Below are positions 43,628-52,346 of a stretch of DNA of 64,000 bases, one piece after another. The notes under the pieces were generated by a model. It saw nothing but the letters and a program-made list of their open reading frames with translations. It searched no databases and was not told where the DNA came from. The stretch comes from Myxococcales bacterium (GTDB lineage Bacteria; Myxococcota_A; Polyangia; Polyangiales; Ga0077539). The position numbers were made by a program, and so were the translations under genes. The stretch lies in assembly GCA_016792845.1 (NCBI GenBank), contig JAEUKH010000046.1, forward strand, positions 1 to 64,000, written 5' to 3'. Position 1 is the stretch's first letter. Every line of letters starts with the position of its first letter.

Positions 43628-43682
43628 CGCCTTCGCCCCCCCTGTGAGGCTCCGACTCTTGCGCCGTCTCGATGGTCAGTCA

Positions 43683-43710
43683 AAGAAAAAAAGCCATCGC
43701 CAGATGGCTT
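43683..43710 (-). terminator. Intrinsic terminator of the acyl-CoA dehydrogenase gene
   Basis: On the minus strand the RNA would read AAGCCATC-TGGC-GATGGCTT, an 8-bp stem with a 4-nt loop, directly followed by UUUUU then CUUU. It is 61 bp after the stop at 43772. This is the clearest Rho-independent terminator in the window. Confidence 0.85.
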
Positions 43711-43771
43711 GAAAATCAGCTTATGGAGTGTGCTGCGAGGGGCTGGCGGTGGTGGGTGAGGTTGCGATGCC

Positions 43772-45490
43772 TCACAAGACGTCGAAGGTGTAGCCCCCGT
43801 CGAGGTAGGCCTGACCGGCGAGGCCCTTGAGGAGCTCGTCGTCGTTGCCGTCAAAGGCCGCGACGTTGGCCTGGAGCCGCTTCTCGACCATGTTCGCGAA
43901 GGCCGAGGTGAGCTCGAGCTCGCGCCGCGCGCCCTCTTCGCCTTTGCGCTCGATGGCCCGGGTGCTGCGCGAGATGCACGCCGCGAGGGCGTAGAGGTCG
44001 CTCGCGATGTCGGCCACCCTTCGCTGGGTGTACTGCATCTCGGCGATGTCTTTGCCGTGCTTGCGAAGCACCTTGTCGACGTTCTTTGAAAAGAGCGCGA
44101 CGTGCTCTTCAAAGAGCACCACCTCGCGCCGCAAGAGCCCGTGGGCCCGATGGATGCGCTCGCGACCGAAGGCCGAGCGGGCCCGCTGCATCGCGAAATC
44201 GCTCAACAACCCGAAGCCCTTGATGGGCTCTCGCACCGCCCTCGACACCTCGGCGAGCTGACGCCCGGGGCCCTGCATCCCCGAGAGGGCCACAAAGGCG
44301 CGCAAGATCTCGTTGGTGCCCTCGAAGATCAGGTTGATGCGCGAGTCACGCAGCATGCGCTCGTACGGGTACGCGCCCATGTAGCCGATGCCCGCCGCGA
44401 TCTGGAGCGCGTCGTTCACCAGGCGCCAGAGCATCTCGCTGCCAAAAATCTTGCAGATGGCGCTCTCAAGCGACCAGTCGGGCACCTTCGCGTCGACGAG
44501 CCCCGTCGTGAGGTACACCATGCTCTCAAGGGCCCAGGTCTCGGCCATCATGCGCGCGACCTTGTCTTTGACGAGGCCGAACTCACCGATCGGGCGGCCG
44601 AAGGCGCGGCGCTCTTGCACCCGGTCGACCGAGAGCTCGATGAGCTTGCGGGCCATGCCGACGCAGCCCGCGGCGAGCCCGAGACGGCCGAAATTCAAGA
44701 CCTCCATCGCGACCTTGAAGCCCTTGCCGGGCTCGCCGAGAACGCTGTCGCCGGGCACCTCGAGGCCGTCGAAGTACACCGAGGTCGTCGAGCTGCCGCG
44801 GATGCCGAGCTTGGGCTCGTTGGGCCCCGAGCGCACCCCCATCTCGCGGTCGATGAGGAAGCTCGTGAGCTTGGGCTTGGTGCGCGCGTCGAGGGCCGTG
44901 GTGCGCGCGAACACCGTGAAGACATCGGCGAAGCCGCCGTTGGTGATCCAGATCTTGTGACCGTCGAGGTGGTAGAGCCCGTTGGCCTGGCGCACCGCGC
45001 GGGTCTGGATGTTCGCCGCGTCGCTCCCGGCGCCGGGTTCGGTGAGGGCGAAGGCCGCCACCCACTCGCCCCGCGCGAGCTTCGGGAGGTACCGCTTGCG
45101 CTGCGCCTCAGAGCCGAACATCGCGATCGATTTGGCCCCGAGCGCGAGGTGCGCCCCGAGGGTCACCGCCACGCTGGCGTCGATGCCCGAAATCTCTTGA
45201 ATGAGCCGCGCGTAGCTCGTCGCGTCGAGGCCCGCGCCGCCGTACTCGGTGCTGATGGTGGCGCCGAAGAGGCCGAGCTCTTTGAGGCCCTGCATCACCG
45301 CGGATGAGATCGCGCCCTCGCGGTCGATGGCCGCAGGGTCGATCTCGCGGCGCGCGAACTCGCGCACGCTCTCCAACATCAGCTGCGTACTCTCGCGGGC
45401 GTCGCGACCCGGCTCGGGGTACGGGAAGATCATCTCCTCGGGGATCGCCCCGTAGAACACCGACTTGAGGAAGCTCTCTTCGATCGCCAT
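43772..45490 (-). CDS. Acyl-CoA dehydrogenase (long-chain, VLCAD/ACAD9-like), 572 aa
   Basis: FAD enzyme that makes the first double bond of beta-oxidation. Family blocks: ALTEPGAGSDAANIQTRAVR (FAD/substrate), RRAFGRPIGEFGLVKDKVAR, and RINLIFEGTNEILRAFVALS with the catalytic Glu in FEGTNEI. The C-terminal extension of about 150 residues after this block is as in the VLCAD/ACAD9 type. ATG 45490 starts MAIEESFLKSVFYGAIPEEM. No electron-transfer flavoprotein genes are close. An intrinsic terminator follows. Confidence 0.95.
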   Translation of the reverse strand: MAIEESFLKSVFYGAIPEEMIFPYPEPGRDARESTQLMLESVREFARREIDPAAIDREGAISSAVMQGLKELGLFGATISTEYGGAGLDATSYARLIQEISGIDASVAVTLGAHLALGAKSIAMFGSEAQRKRYLPKLARGEWVAAFALTEPGAGSDAANIQTRAVRQANGLYHLDGHKIWITNGGFADVFTVFARTTALDARTKPKLTSFLIDREMGVRSGPNEPKLGIRGSSTTSVYFDGLEVPGDSVLGEPGKGFKVAMEVLNFGRLGLAAGCVGMARKLIELSVDRVQERRAFGRPIGEFGLVKDKVARMMAETWALESMVYLTTGLVDAKVPDWSLESAICKIFGSEMLWRLVNDALQIAAGIGYMGAYPYERMLRDSRINLIFEGTNEILRAFVALSGMQGPGRQLAEVSRAVREPIKGFGLLSDFAMQRARSAFGRERIHRAHGLLRREVVLFEEHVALFSKNVDKVLRKHGKDIAEMQYTQRRVADIASDLYALAACISRSTRAIERKGEEGARRELELTSAFANMVEKRLQANVAAFDGNDDELLKGLAGQAYLDGGYTFDVL

Positions 45491-45545
45491 CGCCCGAGGC
45501 TCGACTTTCTGTGCGCGTGTCGCCGCGCATCTTTCGCACGAGCCC

Positions 45546-48122
45546 TCAGGGCGCGTCGAGTGCGAGACAATCGTGTTCGAGCTCTACCAGGAAGTCAGTG
45601 TACACGTCGGCCCCGAGCGCCTCGCGGGCGCGGCGCGCGGCGGCCATGGCCTCGGGGTGGGCGCCGTCGAGGTTGAGATCCCAAGCGTTGAGGCTCTCGC
45701 GCTGCCCCGTCAGGAGCGGCGACACCGCGGCGCGGTCGGCCGCTGAGAGCCCCGCCAAGGGGTCAGCCCAGGAGGGGATGTGCCGCGCCCGAAACGCTTC
45801 TCCGCCCGCGTTTCGGTAGAATTCCACCATCGGCCGGTCGTCGGTGATGGGGGCCGCGCCGGCGACGAAGCGGTCGACCCCTGCGGCGTCGAGCACCCGC
45901 GTCGCGAGCAGGTGTTCGGGCCGCGCGAAGCCCACCTCGGCGAGGTTGTCGCGCACCGCAGGCGTGCGCCACGCCTCGCGCCACAGCCCGAGGCTCGGGG
46001 TCAAGGGTCGGTCGCTCGCGATCACCACGCCTTCGAGCCGCGCAGGGATGTACAGCTCAACATACGGGTACACCGCCCGCATCGAGGCGAGCATCGCGCG
46101 GTTCACCGCGACCGACTGCTGGTCGAGGGGGATCCACTGCGCCACCCAGCGCGCCCCCGCGGCACGTCGCACGGCCTCGTAGAATTCGGTGGTGTAGAGC
46201 GACGCCGCGCCCTCGGCGGTGGGCGGCGGCGGTTCGAGCGAGACCACGTCGTAGCGCTGGCGCCGCGTCACGAGGTGGTGGCGACCGTCTTCGGCCACGA
46301 GGCGAACCCGCGGGCGAGAGGCCACGCCGAGGTTGCTCTCTGCGAAGTAACGCGAGAGCGCGAAGACGTCGGCGTTGATGTCGACCACCGTGAGCGAGCG
46401 GAGCTGCGGGTGCGTCGTGAAGGCGCCCGCGGTGGTGCCGGTGCCGAAGCAGATTTCGAGCACGTCGAGGGGGGCGCCCCGGGGCGCGAGGAGCATCGGC
46501 AGGTGCGCCAGCGCGCGCATGTAGCGCCGCGCCGGGGGGATGGTGCTCGCGTACGAGATCGTGCCGAAGAGGAGCTGGTCGTACTTGAAGTCACGGCGAC
46601 AGTGCTGAACACAACGGTTCGGCGAGGCCGCGCACACCGAGGCCCTGGTGTACGAGAGCACCGCCGCCGTGCCGTCGCGCCCCTCGCGCACCGCCACCAC
46701 CGAGGCCCGCGGAAAGGTCGTCGTCGCCCGCAACAAATAGTCACGCGGCAAGAGAAAGAGCCCCGCCGCGATCGCCGCCGCCATGCGCGCCGTCGCCGGC
46801 AACGCGCCCCCTCGCCAGGCCGCCACGAGGGCCGCCGCGAGGCTCAGGCCCACCATCACCGTGAAAGCCCCCTGGAGCCCCAAGCGCGGCACCAGCACCA
46901 GCGTCGTGAGCACCGAGCCGAGCGCGCCGCCGAGGGTGTTGAGCGCGCCCACCGAGCCGAGCGCCGCGCCCAAAGACCCGAGCGAACGCCGCTCCGTCGC
47001 GAGGCTCGACACCAGGGGGTAGCTCATCCCCATGAGGGTGGCCGGAGGCGCCACGATCACCAGCCCCAAGAGGGCGTGCAAGAGGTCGCTGTCGGTGTCT
47101 CCGTGGGCGCCCAGCGCCCGCCCGAAGAGCGCCACCAAGGTGCCCGCGCGCCCCAAGAGCGCCACCGAGCCCAAGGTCGCCGCCGCCACGAGGAGCTGAA
47201 GCTCGGCCAACCAGCGCCACCCCTCGCGCCGCCGACCCACCACCCGGGCGAAGCGCCAGCCCCCGAGCACCAGCCCGGCCAGGTAGACCACCAGCAAGAG
47301 CGAGAAGGCGTAGGTGCTCGACTTCACAAAGGCGTGAAGCCCGCGAAACCACAAGAGTTCACAGCCGATCGCCGAGGCCCCCGAGAGCGCCGCGATGAGC
47401 CCCGGCTGCGCCCTCCCGAGCCCCTCGACGGGCGTCGCCGCGGGCCCGGGCTCACCCTCGACCGAGGCCGCGACGGGGCCCTCGTGACCCGCGCGCTGCG
47501 CCGCCAGGAGGGCCACCGCGAGGTTGCCCAACGACGCGCCGATGGCCGTGTTGCGCAGGCCGAAATGACCGAGGGCGTAGTAGCCCGCGAAGCCGCACCC
47601 GAGCGCCGCGCCGAGGGTGTTGAGGGCGTAGAGGCGCCCGAGCGAGGGGGCCACGTCGGCGCGACGGGAGGCTACATGGCGCACCAGGGTCGGCAAGGTC
47701 GCGCCCATCAGGGCCGTCGGCGGGAGCAGGACGAGAAATGCAGAAACCTGTCGAAACCATTGAGAGAACAGCCAGGCGGGGGCGCTCCCGCCGAGGGCCA
47801 TCGAGAGGGCGTGGGTGCGGGTGAGGGCGAGGCTCACGGCCAGGGCGGCGAGGCCGGTCAGGGCTTCGAGCTGGGCGTACCGCATGAGCGGCCGCGGGCA
47901 CCGATCGGCGCTCCGCCCCCCGAAATACGACCCGATGAGCAAGCCCGTGAGGAAGGCCGCCACCACGAGGCTCACCGCGACGGTGCTGTGCCCCACCCAG
48001 TTGCCGAGCTGCCGAACCCAGATGACCTCGAACACGAGGCCGCTCGCGCCAGAGAGCACAAACAGCGCCGCGAGCCGAGGGTCGAGGCGCGGGGTCGTGC
48101 CCGCCGGCGCGGCCTCGCTCAC
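45546..48122 (-). CDS. Membrane MFS-like protein fused to a spermidine-synthase-like domain, 858 aa
   Basis: The N-terminal 480 residues contain about 12-14 helices, with GLVFEVIWVRQLGNWVGHST and FLTGLLIGSYFGGRSADR typical of the fused group. The C-terminal part from about 530 resembles spermidine synthase: VLEICFGTGTTAGAF (SAM-binding glycine loop), VVDINADVFALSRYFAE, YDVVSLEPPPPTAEG and LYTTEFYEAVRRA. A polyamine function is not proven for this group. GTG 48122 overlaps the stop of the aldo/keto reductase gene (GTGA); the neighbouring GTG 48125 is an alternative. Confidence 0.88.
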   Translation of the reverse strand: MSEAAPAGTTPRLDPRLAALFVLSGASGLVFEVIWVRQLGNWVGHSTVAVSLVVAAFLTGLLIGSYFGGRSADRCPRPLMRYAQLEALTGLAALAVSLALTRTHALSMALGGSAPAWLFSQWFRQVSAFLVLLPPTALMGATLPTLVRHVASRRADVAPSLGRLYALNTLGAALGCGFAGYYALGHFGLRNTAIGASLGNLAVALLAAQRAGHEGPVAASVEGEPGPAATPVEGLGRAQPGLIAALSGASAIGCELLWFRGLHAFVKSSTYAFSLLLVVYLAGLVLGGWRFARVVGRRREGWRWLAELQLLVAAATLGSVALLGRAGTLVALFGRALGAHGDTDSDLLHALLGLVIVAPPATLMGMSYPLVSSLATERRSLGSLGAALGSVGALNTLGGALGSVLTTLVLVPRLGLQGAFTVMVGLSLAAALVAAWRGGALPATARMAAAIAAGLFLLPRDYLLRATTTFPRASVVAVREGRDGTAAVLSYTRASVCAASPNRCVQHCRRDFKYDQLLFGTISYASTIPPARRYMRALAHLPMLLAPRGAPLDVLEICFGTGTTAGAFTTHPQLRSLTVVDINADVFALSRYFAESNLGVASRPRVRLVAEDGRHHLVTRRQRYDVVSLEPPPPTAEGAASLYTTEFYEAVRRAAGARWVAQWIPLDQQSVAVNRAMLASMRAVYPYVELYIPARLEGVVIASDRPLTPSLGLWREAWRTPAVRDNLAEVGFARPEHLLATRVLDAAGVDRFVAGAAPITDDRPMVEFYRNAGGEAFRARHIPSWADPLAGLSAADRAAVSPLLTGQRESLNAWDLNLDGAHPEAMAAARRAREALGADVYTDFLVELEHDCLALDAP

Positions 48123-49141
48123 CACGGCTCACGCACGGCGATGAAGCTGTAGGGGTAGCCCCAATCGAGCTGGCTCGCGGCGTTGAGCTCGCTCAGCGAC
48201 TCGGGCGAGAGCTTCAACGAGGCCCCCACGAGGTTGTCATCGAGCTGCTTCTCGTCGCGCGCGCCGACGATGACGCTGGTGGTGACCGGCTGCGCCAAAA
48301 GCCACGCCAGCGCCACCGCGCCGGGGGTGGTCTCGTGCCGCGCCGCCACCGCCCGGAGCACGTCGACCAAGGCCCACATCTTGTCGTTGTCGTACGCGCG
48401 GAAGCTGTCGCGCCAGGCGTCGAGCCGGGTGCCCGCCGGAGGCGGCTGGTTGCGCTGATATTTGCCCGTGAGGAAGCCCCGGGCGAGGGGCGACCACACC
48501 AGCGCGCCGAGGCCGAACTCGCGGCACGCGGGCACCACCTCGCGCTCGGCGTCGCGGCACGCGAGCGACCACTGAAACTGCACCGACTCGAAGCGGAGGG
48601 TGCCCTTCACCTCGCTCTGCCAGAGCGACTCGACGAGGCGGTACCCCGCGTAGTTCGAGCACCCCGCGTACACGATCTTGCCTGCGCGCTGGAGGTCGTC
48701 GAGGGCCCGCAGGGTCTCGGCGATGGGCACGAGGCGGTCTTGCATGTGCACCTGGTAGAGGTCGATGCGGTCGGTGTTGAGCCGCTTGAGCGAGGCCTCG
48801 CAGGCTTCGACGATGTGCTTGCGCGAGAGGCCGTAGGCGTGGGGGCCGACGCCGCGGGTGCTCATCCCCATGGGGAAGCGGCACTTCGTCGCGAGCAAGA
48901 CCCGGTCGCGCTTGCCGGCGATCCATTCGCCGGTGAGCACCTCGCTGCGCCCCTCGCTGTACACGTTGGCCGTGTCGACGAGGTTGACCCCCGCGTCGAT
49001 GGCGCGGTCAAAGACCCGGCGGGCCTCGTCGTCGGGTGAGGTCACGCCGCGCATGAAGGTGCGCGACTCGCCAAAGGTCATGGCTCCGAGGCTGAGGGCG
49101 CTGACGCGGAGACCTGAACGGCCGAGAGGGCGCAATTCCAT
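48119..49141 (-). CDS. Aldo/keto reductase, 340 aa
   Basis: TIM-barrel NADPH oxidoreductase. VDTANVYSEGRSEVLTGEW carries the catalytic Asp and Tyr, VLLATKCRFPMG the Lys, and IDLYQVHMQDRLVPIAETL the His. The end IVGARDEKQLDDNLVGASLK is the cofactor loop of the Tas/YajO-like group. ATG 49141 starts MELRPLGRSGLRVSALSLG. It is followed by the fused membrane/spermidine-synthase gene with overlapping codons, so the two are co-expressed. Confidence 0.95.
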   Translation of the reverse strand: MELRPLGRSGLRVSALSLGAMTFGESRTFMRGVTSPDDEARRVFDRAIDAGVNLVDTANVYSEGRSEVLTGEWIAGKRDRVLLATKCRFPMGMSTRGVGPHAYGLSRKHIVEACEASLKRLNTDRIDLYQVHMQDRLVPIAETLRALDDLQRAGKIVYAGCSNYAGYRLVESLWQSEVKGTLRFESVQFQWSLACRDAEREVVPACREFGLGALVWSPLARGFLTGKYQRNQPPPAGTRLDAWRDSFRAYDNDKMWALVDVLRAVAARHETTPGAVALAWLLAQPVTTSVIVGARDEKQLDDNLVGASLKLSPESLSELNAASQLDWGYPYSFIAVREPW

Positions 49142-49274
49142 AGGGGTGCGACGAGGGGTACCGTGTCGCTGGGGCGGCGTCGAGGGGCGTCGCGATCGCG
49201 CGAGGTTCCCAAAGGTTTCACCCAGAGGTAAGGGTTCAAGGTCAGCGCGCCGCGTGCCGCGCGAGGAGTGTCGA

Positions 49275-49820
49275 ATGAATCAGCCGTCGTTTGTGCCCTG
49301 TGCCTCGTGTCAGCGTCATGTGCGGGCGAGCGAGCCCGCGTGCCCCTTCTGCGGCGGCGCCCTCTCACAACCCCGCAGCGAGAGCGAGCTGCCCGCGATG
49401 CGCCTCGGCCGCGCCGCCCTCTTCGCCTTTGCCACCAGCGTGGCCGCCGCGGCCTGCGACCCCGCGTCGCCGCCGCCTCCCGGCCCGAGCCCGCAGCACA
49501 ACAACGGCGAGTACAACCCGCCGCCGAACCCGACCCCGAGCCCCGCGCCCATCGAGCAGCACCAGGGCATGGCCGCCGCGTACGGAGCTCCGCCGCCCCA
49601 GGTGCTCCTCGGGCCCAACAACGCCCCCAACCCGAACAAGCCGCCGCAGCCGCATCAGCCGTCGCAGGCTCAGCCGCCGCTCGCGCCCGCGCCCGCTTAC
49701 GGCGCCCCGCCGCCCGCGCCTCCCGCGCCCCCGGCGCCGCCGACGCGCCCGCTCAACCCGGGCATGGGCATGACCCGCTACGGCGCTCCGCCCCCGCCGA
49801 ACGACGCTGACTGGTCGTGA
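49275..49820 (+). CDS. Zinc-ribbon protein with lipobox and Pro-rich tail, 181 aa
   Basis: N-terminal zinc ribbon (C9-x2-C12 and C23-x2-C26 in VPCASCQRHVRASEPACPFC), then a short hydrophobic segment LGRAALFAFATSVAAAAC that ends in a lipobox-like Cys, then about 115 residues of Pro/Ala/Gln/Asn (PPQPHQPSQAQPPLAPAPAY). If cleaved as a lipoprotein the zinc ribbon would be lost as an unusually long leader; if not, it is a cytoplasmic ribbon on a membrane anchor. ATG 49275 has GAGGAG upstream. GTG of the PAP2 gene overlaps its stop. Confidence 0.7.
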   Translation: MNQPSFVPCASCQRHVRASEPACPFCGGALSQPRSESELPAMRLGRAALFAFATSVAAAACDPASPPPPGPSPQHNNGEYNPPPNPTPSPAPIEQHQGMAAAYGAPPPQVLLGPNNAPNPNKPPQPHQPSQAQPPLAPAPAYGAPPPAPPAPPAPPTRPLNPGMGMTRYGAPPPPNDADWS

Positions 49821-50596
49821 TTCGCGCGCGCGTCACGGCGGCCCTCCTCCTCTCGCCGGGCTTCGCCTGGGCGCTCGAACCGCCTCCGAGAGAGATCCAG
49901 AGCACCCTCCCGGGCGGAGCCGTCACCGACGTCTCGCTCCTGGTCGGCGCCGCGGGCATGATCGCCGCGGGCACCCTCGCGATCGACCCGTCTCGTGCGG
50001 GGCGAGCGCCCCTCGACGGGCTCGGTCACCGCGACCGGGTCGCCTCGACGGCGCTCGCTTCAGACCTGGTCTTCGGCGTCGGCGCGGCGGCCACCGTAGG
50101 GGCGGGCTTCTGGCTCGAACAGCGCCGCGGGCGCCGCGGGTTGGGGCTCTTGCGCACCCCGTTGATCTTCACCGAGGCCGCCGCCCTCTCGCTCGGCGTC
50201 GTCTCGATGGTGAAGAACCTCGGCGGCGTCTGTCGCCCCCGGGCCTGGAGCGACGCCCTCGCCCAATGCGCGCCCGCCAGCGACGACGACCTGCGGGCCT
50301 TCCCTTCCGGGCACACGGCGCCGCTCGCGGCCCTGGCCGGGGCCTCGCTGGCGCTCTGGCGGCTCCCGCACCGTCACGACAGCGCCTACGCCCTGCTCTT
50401 CGGGTCGAGCCTCGCGCTGGCCGGGGCCAACCTCATCCTTCGGGTCGAGGCCGGGGCGCACTCGTGGGTCGACACCGGCGTGGGCTTCGCCTTGGGCTTC
50501 GGCCTCGGCTTCGCGACGGCGGCGCTCCATGTGCGGGTGGGCTCGGTCAGCCTCGGGGCCCTGCCGCAGGGGGTCGCCCTCTCGGGTCGCTTCTGA
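49817..50596 (+). CDS. PAP2-family phosphatase, 259 aa
   Basis: Membrane lipid-phosphatase fold. Motif 1 is KNLGGVCRPR (K-x6-R-P), motif 2 is FPSGHT and motif 3 is LRVEAGAHSWVDTG (R-x5-H-x3-D), so all catalytic residues are present. A hydrophobic start and several membrane helices are seen. It would remove phosphate from lipid phosphates such as undecaprenyl diphosphate or phosphatidate. The GTG start overlaps the stop of the zinc-ribbon gene. Confidence 0.85.
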   Translation: MIRARVTAALLLSPGFAWALEPPPREIQSTLPGGAVTDVSLLVGAAGMIAAGTLAIDPSRAGRAPLDGLGHRDRVASTALASDLVFGVGAAATVGAGFWLEQRRGRRGLGLLRTPLIFTEAAALSLGVVSMVKNLGGVCRPRAWSDALAQCAPASDDDLRAFPSGHTAPLAALAGASLALWRLPHRHDSAYALLFGSSLALAGANLILRVEAGAHSWVDTGVGFALGFGLGFATAALHVRVGSVSLGALPQGVALSGRF

Positions 50597-50881
50597 GCCC
50601 CGGCGCGGGCCTCGCATCGGCGGCGCTTCAGGCTGTGTACCGCGGCGACCCGCGCATCACCGGGTCGGCGCAGGCCCCGCATCGACGCGACGAGGCCGTC
50701 ACGGGCGCGCCGCGGGGGGTGCGTTGACCCGACGAGGCCGTCACGGGCGCGCCGCGGGGCTCGCATCGGCCCGACGAGGCCGTCGCGGGTGCGCCGCGGG
50801 GCCTGCATTGGCCCGACGATGATTTCGCAACGGGGCTGAAAGTGAAGGTGAAACGCGAAAACTGAGGGGCGCCCCGAGGGC
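50597..50881. other. Intergenic region with tandem repeats
   Basis: Convergent region of 285 bp between the PAP2 gene and the esterase-like gene. It holds the 42-bp tandem repeat described separately and a short AT-richer stretch at 50820-50865. The minus strand stays open through the repeat, coding a 14-residue unit, but the frame only runs into antisense of the PAP2 gene, so I do not call a gene. Confidence 0.5.
50679..50820. repeat. 42-bp tandem repeat, three full copies and a part
   Basis: Units at 50679-50720, 50721-50762, 50763-50804 and a partial copy at 50805-50820. Each has a core CGACGAGGCCGTC(A/G)CGGG and CGCCGCGGGG. Copies differ at only a few positions. The unit length is a multiple of three. 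There are no spacers, so it is not a CRISPR array; a minisatellite after a gene is the simplest reading. Confidence 0.85.
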
Positions 50882-52087
50882 TCAGGGCGAGACGCTCTGC
50901 CAGTTCGGGTCGTCAGAGAGCATCTGGCCGAGGAAGGCCGCGAGGGTCGTGCCGTTGGCGCCCCGGGCGAGGGGGTTGCCGAGCAGCACATGGTTCGAAC
51001 CCGCGAGGAAGAAATACTTCATGTTCGCGCGGCCCTCGAACTGGGTCGTGGCGAGGTTGCGGAGCCCCGACTCGAAGGCCGCCGGGAGGATGCCGTAGAA
51101 GCCCGAGATGGTGCGATCCTGGGTGTACGAGAGGAGCGCCATGCGGGCCGGCGAGGGGAAGCGGCGGCTGTAGAAATCGATCAAGGTTTCGAGCTGCGTC
51201 GTGCAGGTGGTGCAGCCCTCGGGGAGCTGGAGATTCCACGCGCGTCGCCATTGGTTCCAACGGTTGTTGGGGGGCGCCATGGGGGGCCCCGAGTCGTCGA
51301 CGAGGTCGACCCGCGCCCCGGGGAAGGCGTCGGCGATGCGCGACCAGTGGACCCCCGCGCCGTATCCGCCCGCGCTGATCCCCGTCACCAGCACCCGGTT
51401 CACCGTCGGGAGCGTGCGCACGAGCCGTCGGAGGTAGGCGTCTACGTTGCGCGCGCCGACGTGGTAGGTGGGCACGGTGCGGCCGTTCCATTGGTATTGT
51501 GCGACGCGGTCGCCGCCGTGGATGTCGCCCGTGCAATAGGGCACAAACACCCAGTTGGCCTCGCGGAGCGGGTTGAGCTGGCTCGTGCGGTTGAACACGA
51601 AGGCCTGCCCGATGCTGCCGATCTCGCGCCGAAAGAGGGCGTCGTTGTAGGTGTCTTGGATGTGCTCGGCGGTGCCGAGGCCGTAACAGGTCGCGGCGTC
51701 CCAACAGCCGCCGCCGCCCATGAAGAACACCATGAGCTGTCGCGAGCCTGGGTGGAGGTTGACGCCGATGCCCGCGGGGGTGCCGTTGCCGCAGGCCGAG
51801 TCTGCGAAGGGCACCCACGTCCAGGTGTCGGCGGGCGCCTCGATGGGGGTGTCGGGCGAGCGCGCGTCGGGCACCCACCCCGGGCCCGCGTCTTCGCCCA
51901 CCACCGGGCCCGTGTCGCCAGGGTCGACCGAACCTGCGTCCATCGGTGCATCCGATGTCGCGGGGGTGTCAACCGCGGTGGCACCGTCGGCGCCGGCGTC
52001 GCCGCCCTGCCCCGAGAGGGCTTCGCCGCCACAATGGGCGAGAAAGATTGAAGAAATCAAGACCGAGAGCTTCGCCAACCCACGCAT
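50882..52087 (-). CDS. Pectinacetylesterase-like lipoprotein, 401 aa
   Basis: Lipobox LAHC near residue 20, then an Asp/Gly/Ala-rich linker. The esterase part has MVFFMGGGGCWDAATCYGLG, as in pectinacetylesterase/Notum, VLVTGISAGGYGAGVHW with the nucleophile Ser in GISAGG, and AGSNHVLLGNPLARG with the catalytic His near the end; Asp in LVDDSGPP is the likely acid. It would remove acyl groups from sugars or proteins outside the cell. ATG 52087 is favoured by a GAGGAG site; longer open sequence upstream has no signal. Confidence 0.75.
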   Translation of the reverse strand: MRGLAKLSVLISSIFLAHCGGEALSGQGGDAGADGATAVDTPATSDAPMDAGSVDPGDTGPVVGEDAGPGWVPDARSPDTPIEAPADTWTWVPFADSACGNGTPAGIGVNLHPGSRQLMVFFMGGGGCWDAATCYGLGTAEHIQDTYNDALFRREIGSIGQAFVFNRTSQLNPLREANWVFVPYCTGDIHGGDRVAQYQWNGRTVPTYHVGARNVDAYLRRLVRTLPTVNRVLVTGISAGGYGAGVHWSRIADAFPGARVDLVDDSGPPMAPPNNRWNQWRRAWNLQLPEGCTTCTTQLETLIDFYSRRFPSPARMALLSYTQDRTISGFYGILPAAFESGLRNLATTQFEGRANMKYFFLAGSNHVLLGNPLARGANGTTLAAFLGQMLSDDPNWQSVSP

Positions 52088-52291
52088 GGTCACTCCTCGT
52101 GGGCCGAGTGTGACCCACCCAAGGCGGGCACCACAACACCCGAAACCATCGAAGCGCAGGTGACCAAAGTTCGAGGGGTGAGACACGATGTGACAGGGTG
52201 ACCCTCGACGCGCCGCGAGTCGGTGGAGTATGGTCCCGCGGAATGTGGTCGGCGCACGCTGTGCAGTGCGTCGCTGCGTAGCATTGGCGTC

Positions 52292-52306
52292 GCGGGTGGT
52301 ACCCGC
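52292..52306. promoter_or_regulatory. Inverted repeat upstream of NIDO/MopE gene
   Basis: GCGGGT-GGT-ACCCGC, a perfect 6-bp repeat 40 bp before ATG 52347 in the 259-bp divergent region (52088-52346). TTGACCCT follows at 52319; the same octamer stands 46 bp before the start of the paralogue at 54184. No clear -10 box is seen here. Confidence 0.25.
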
Positions 52307-52346
52307 ACGGCGCGAGAGTTGACCCTTAAGGCAAGAGGCACCGGCG

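Noticed and set aside
45780..48152. A 790-codon open frame on the plus strand
   Set aside because: It is opposite the fused membrane/spermidine-synthase gene, which has clear motifs; the antisense product has none.
50679..50820. CRISPR array
   Set aside because: The repeats are directly joined with no spacers between them.
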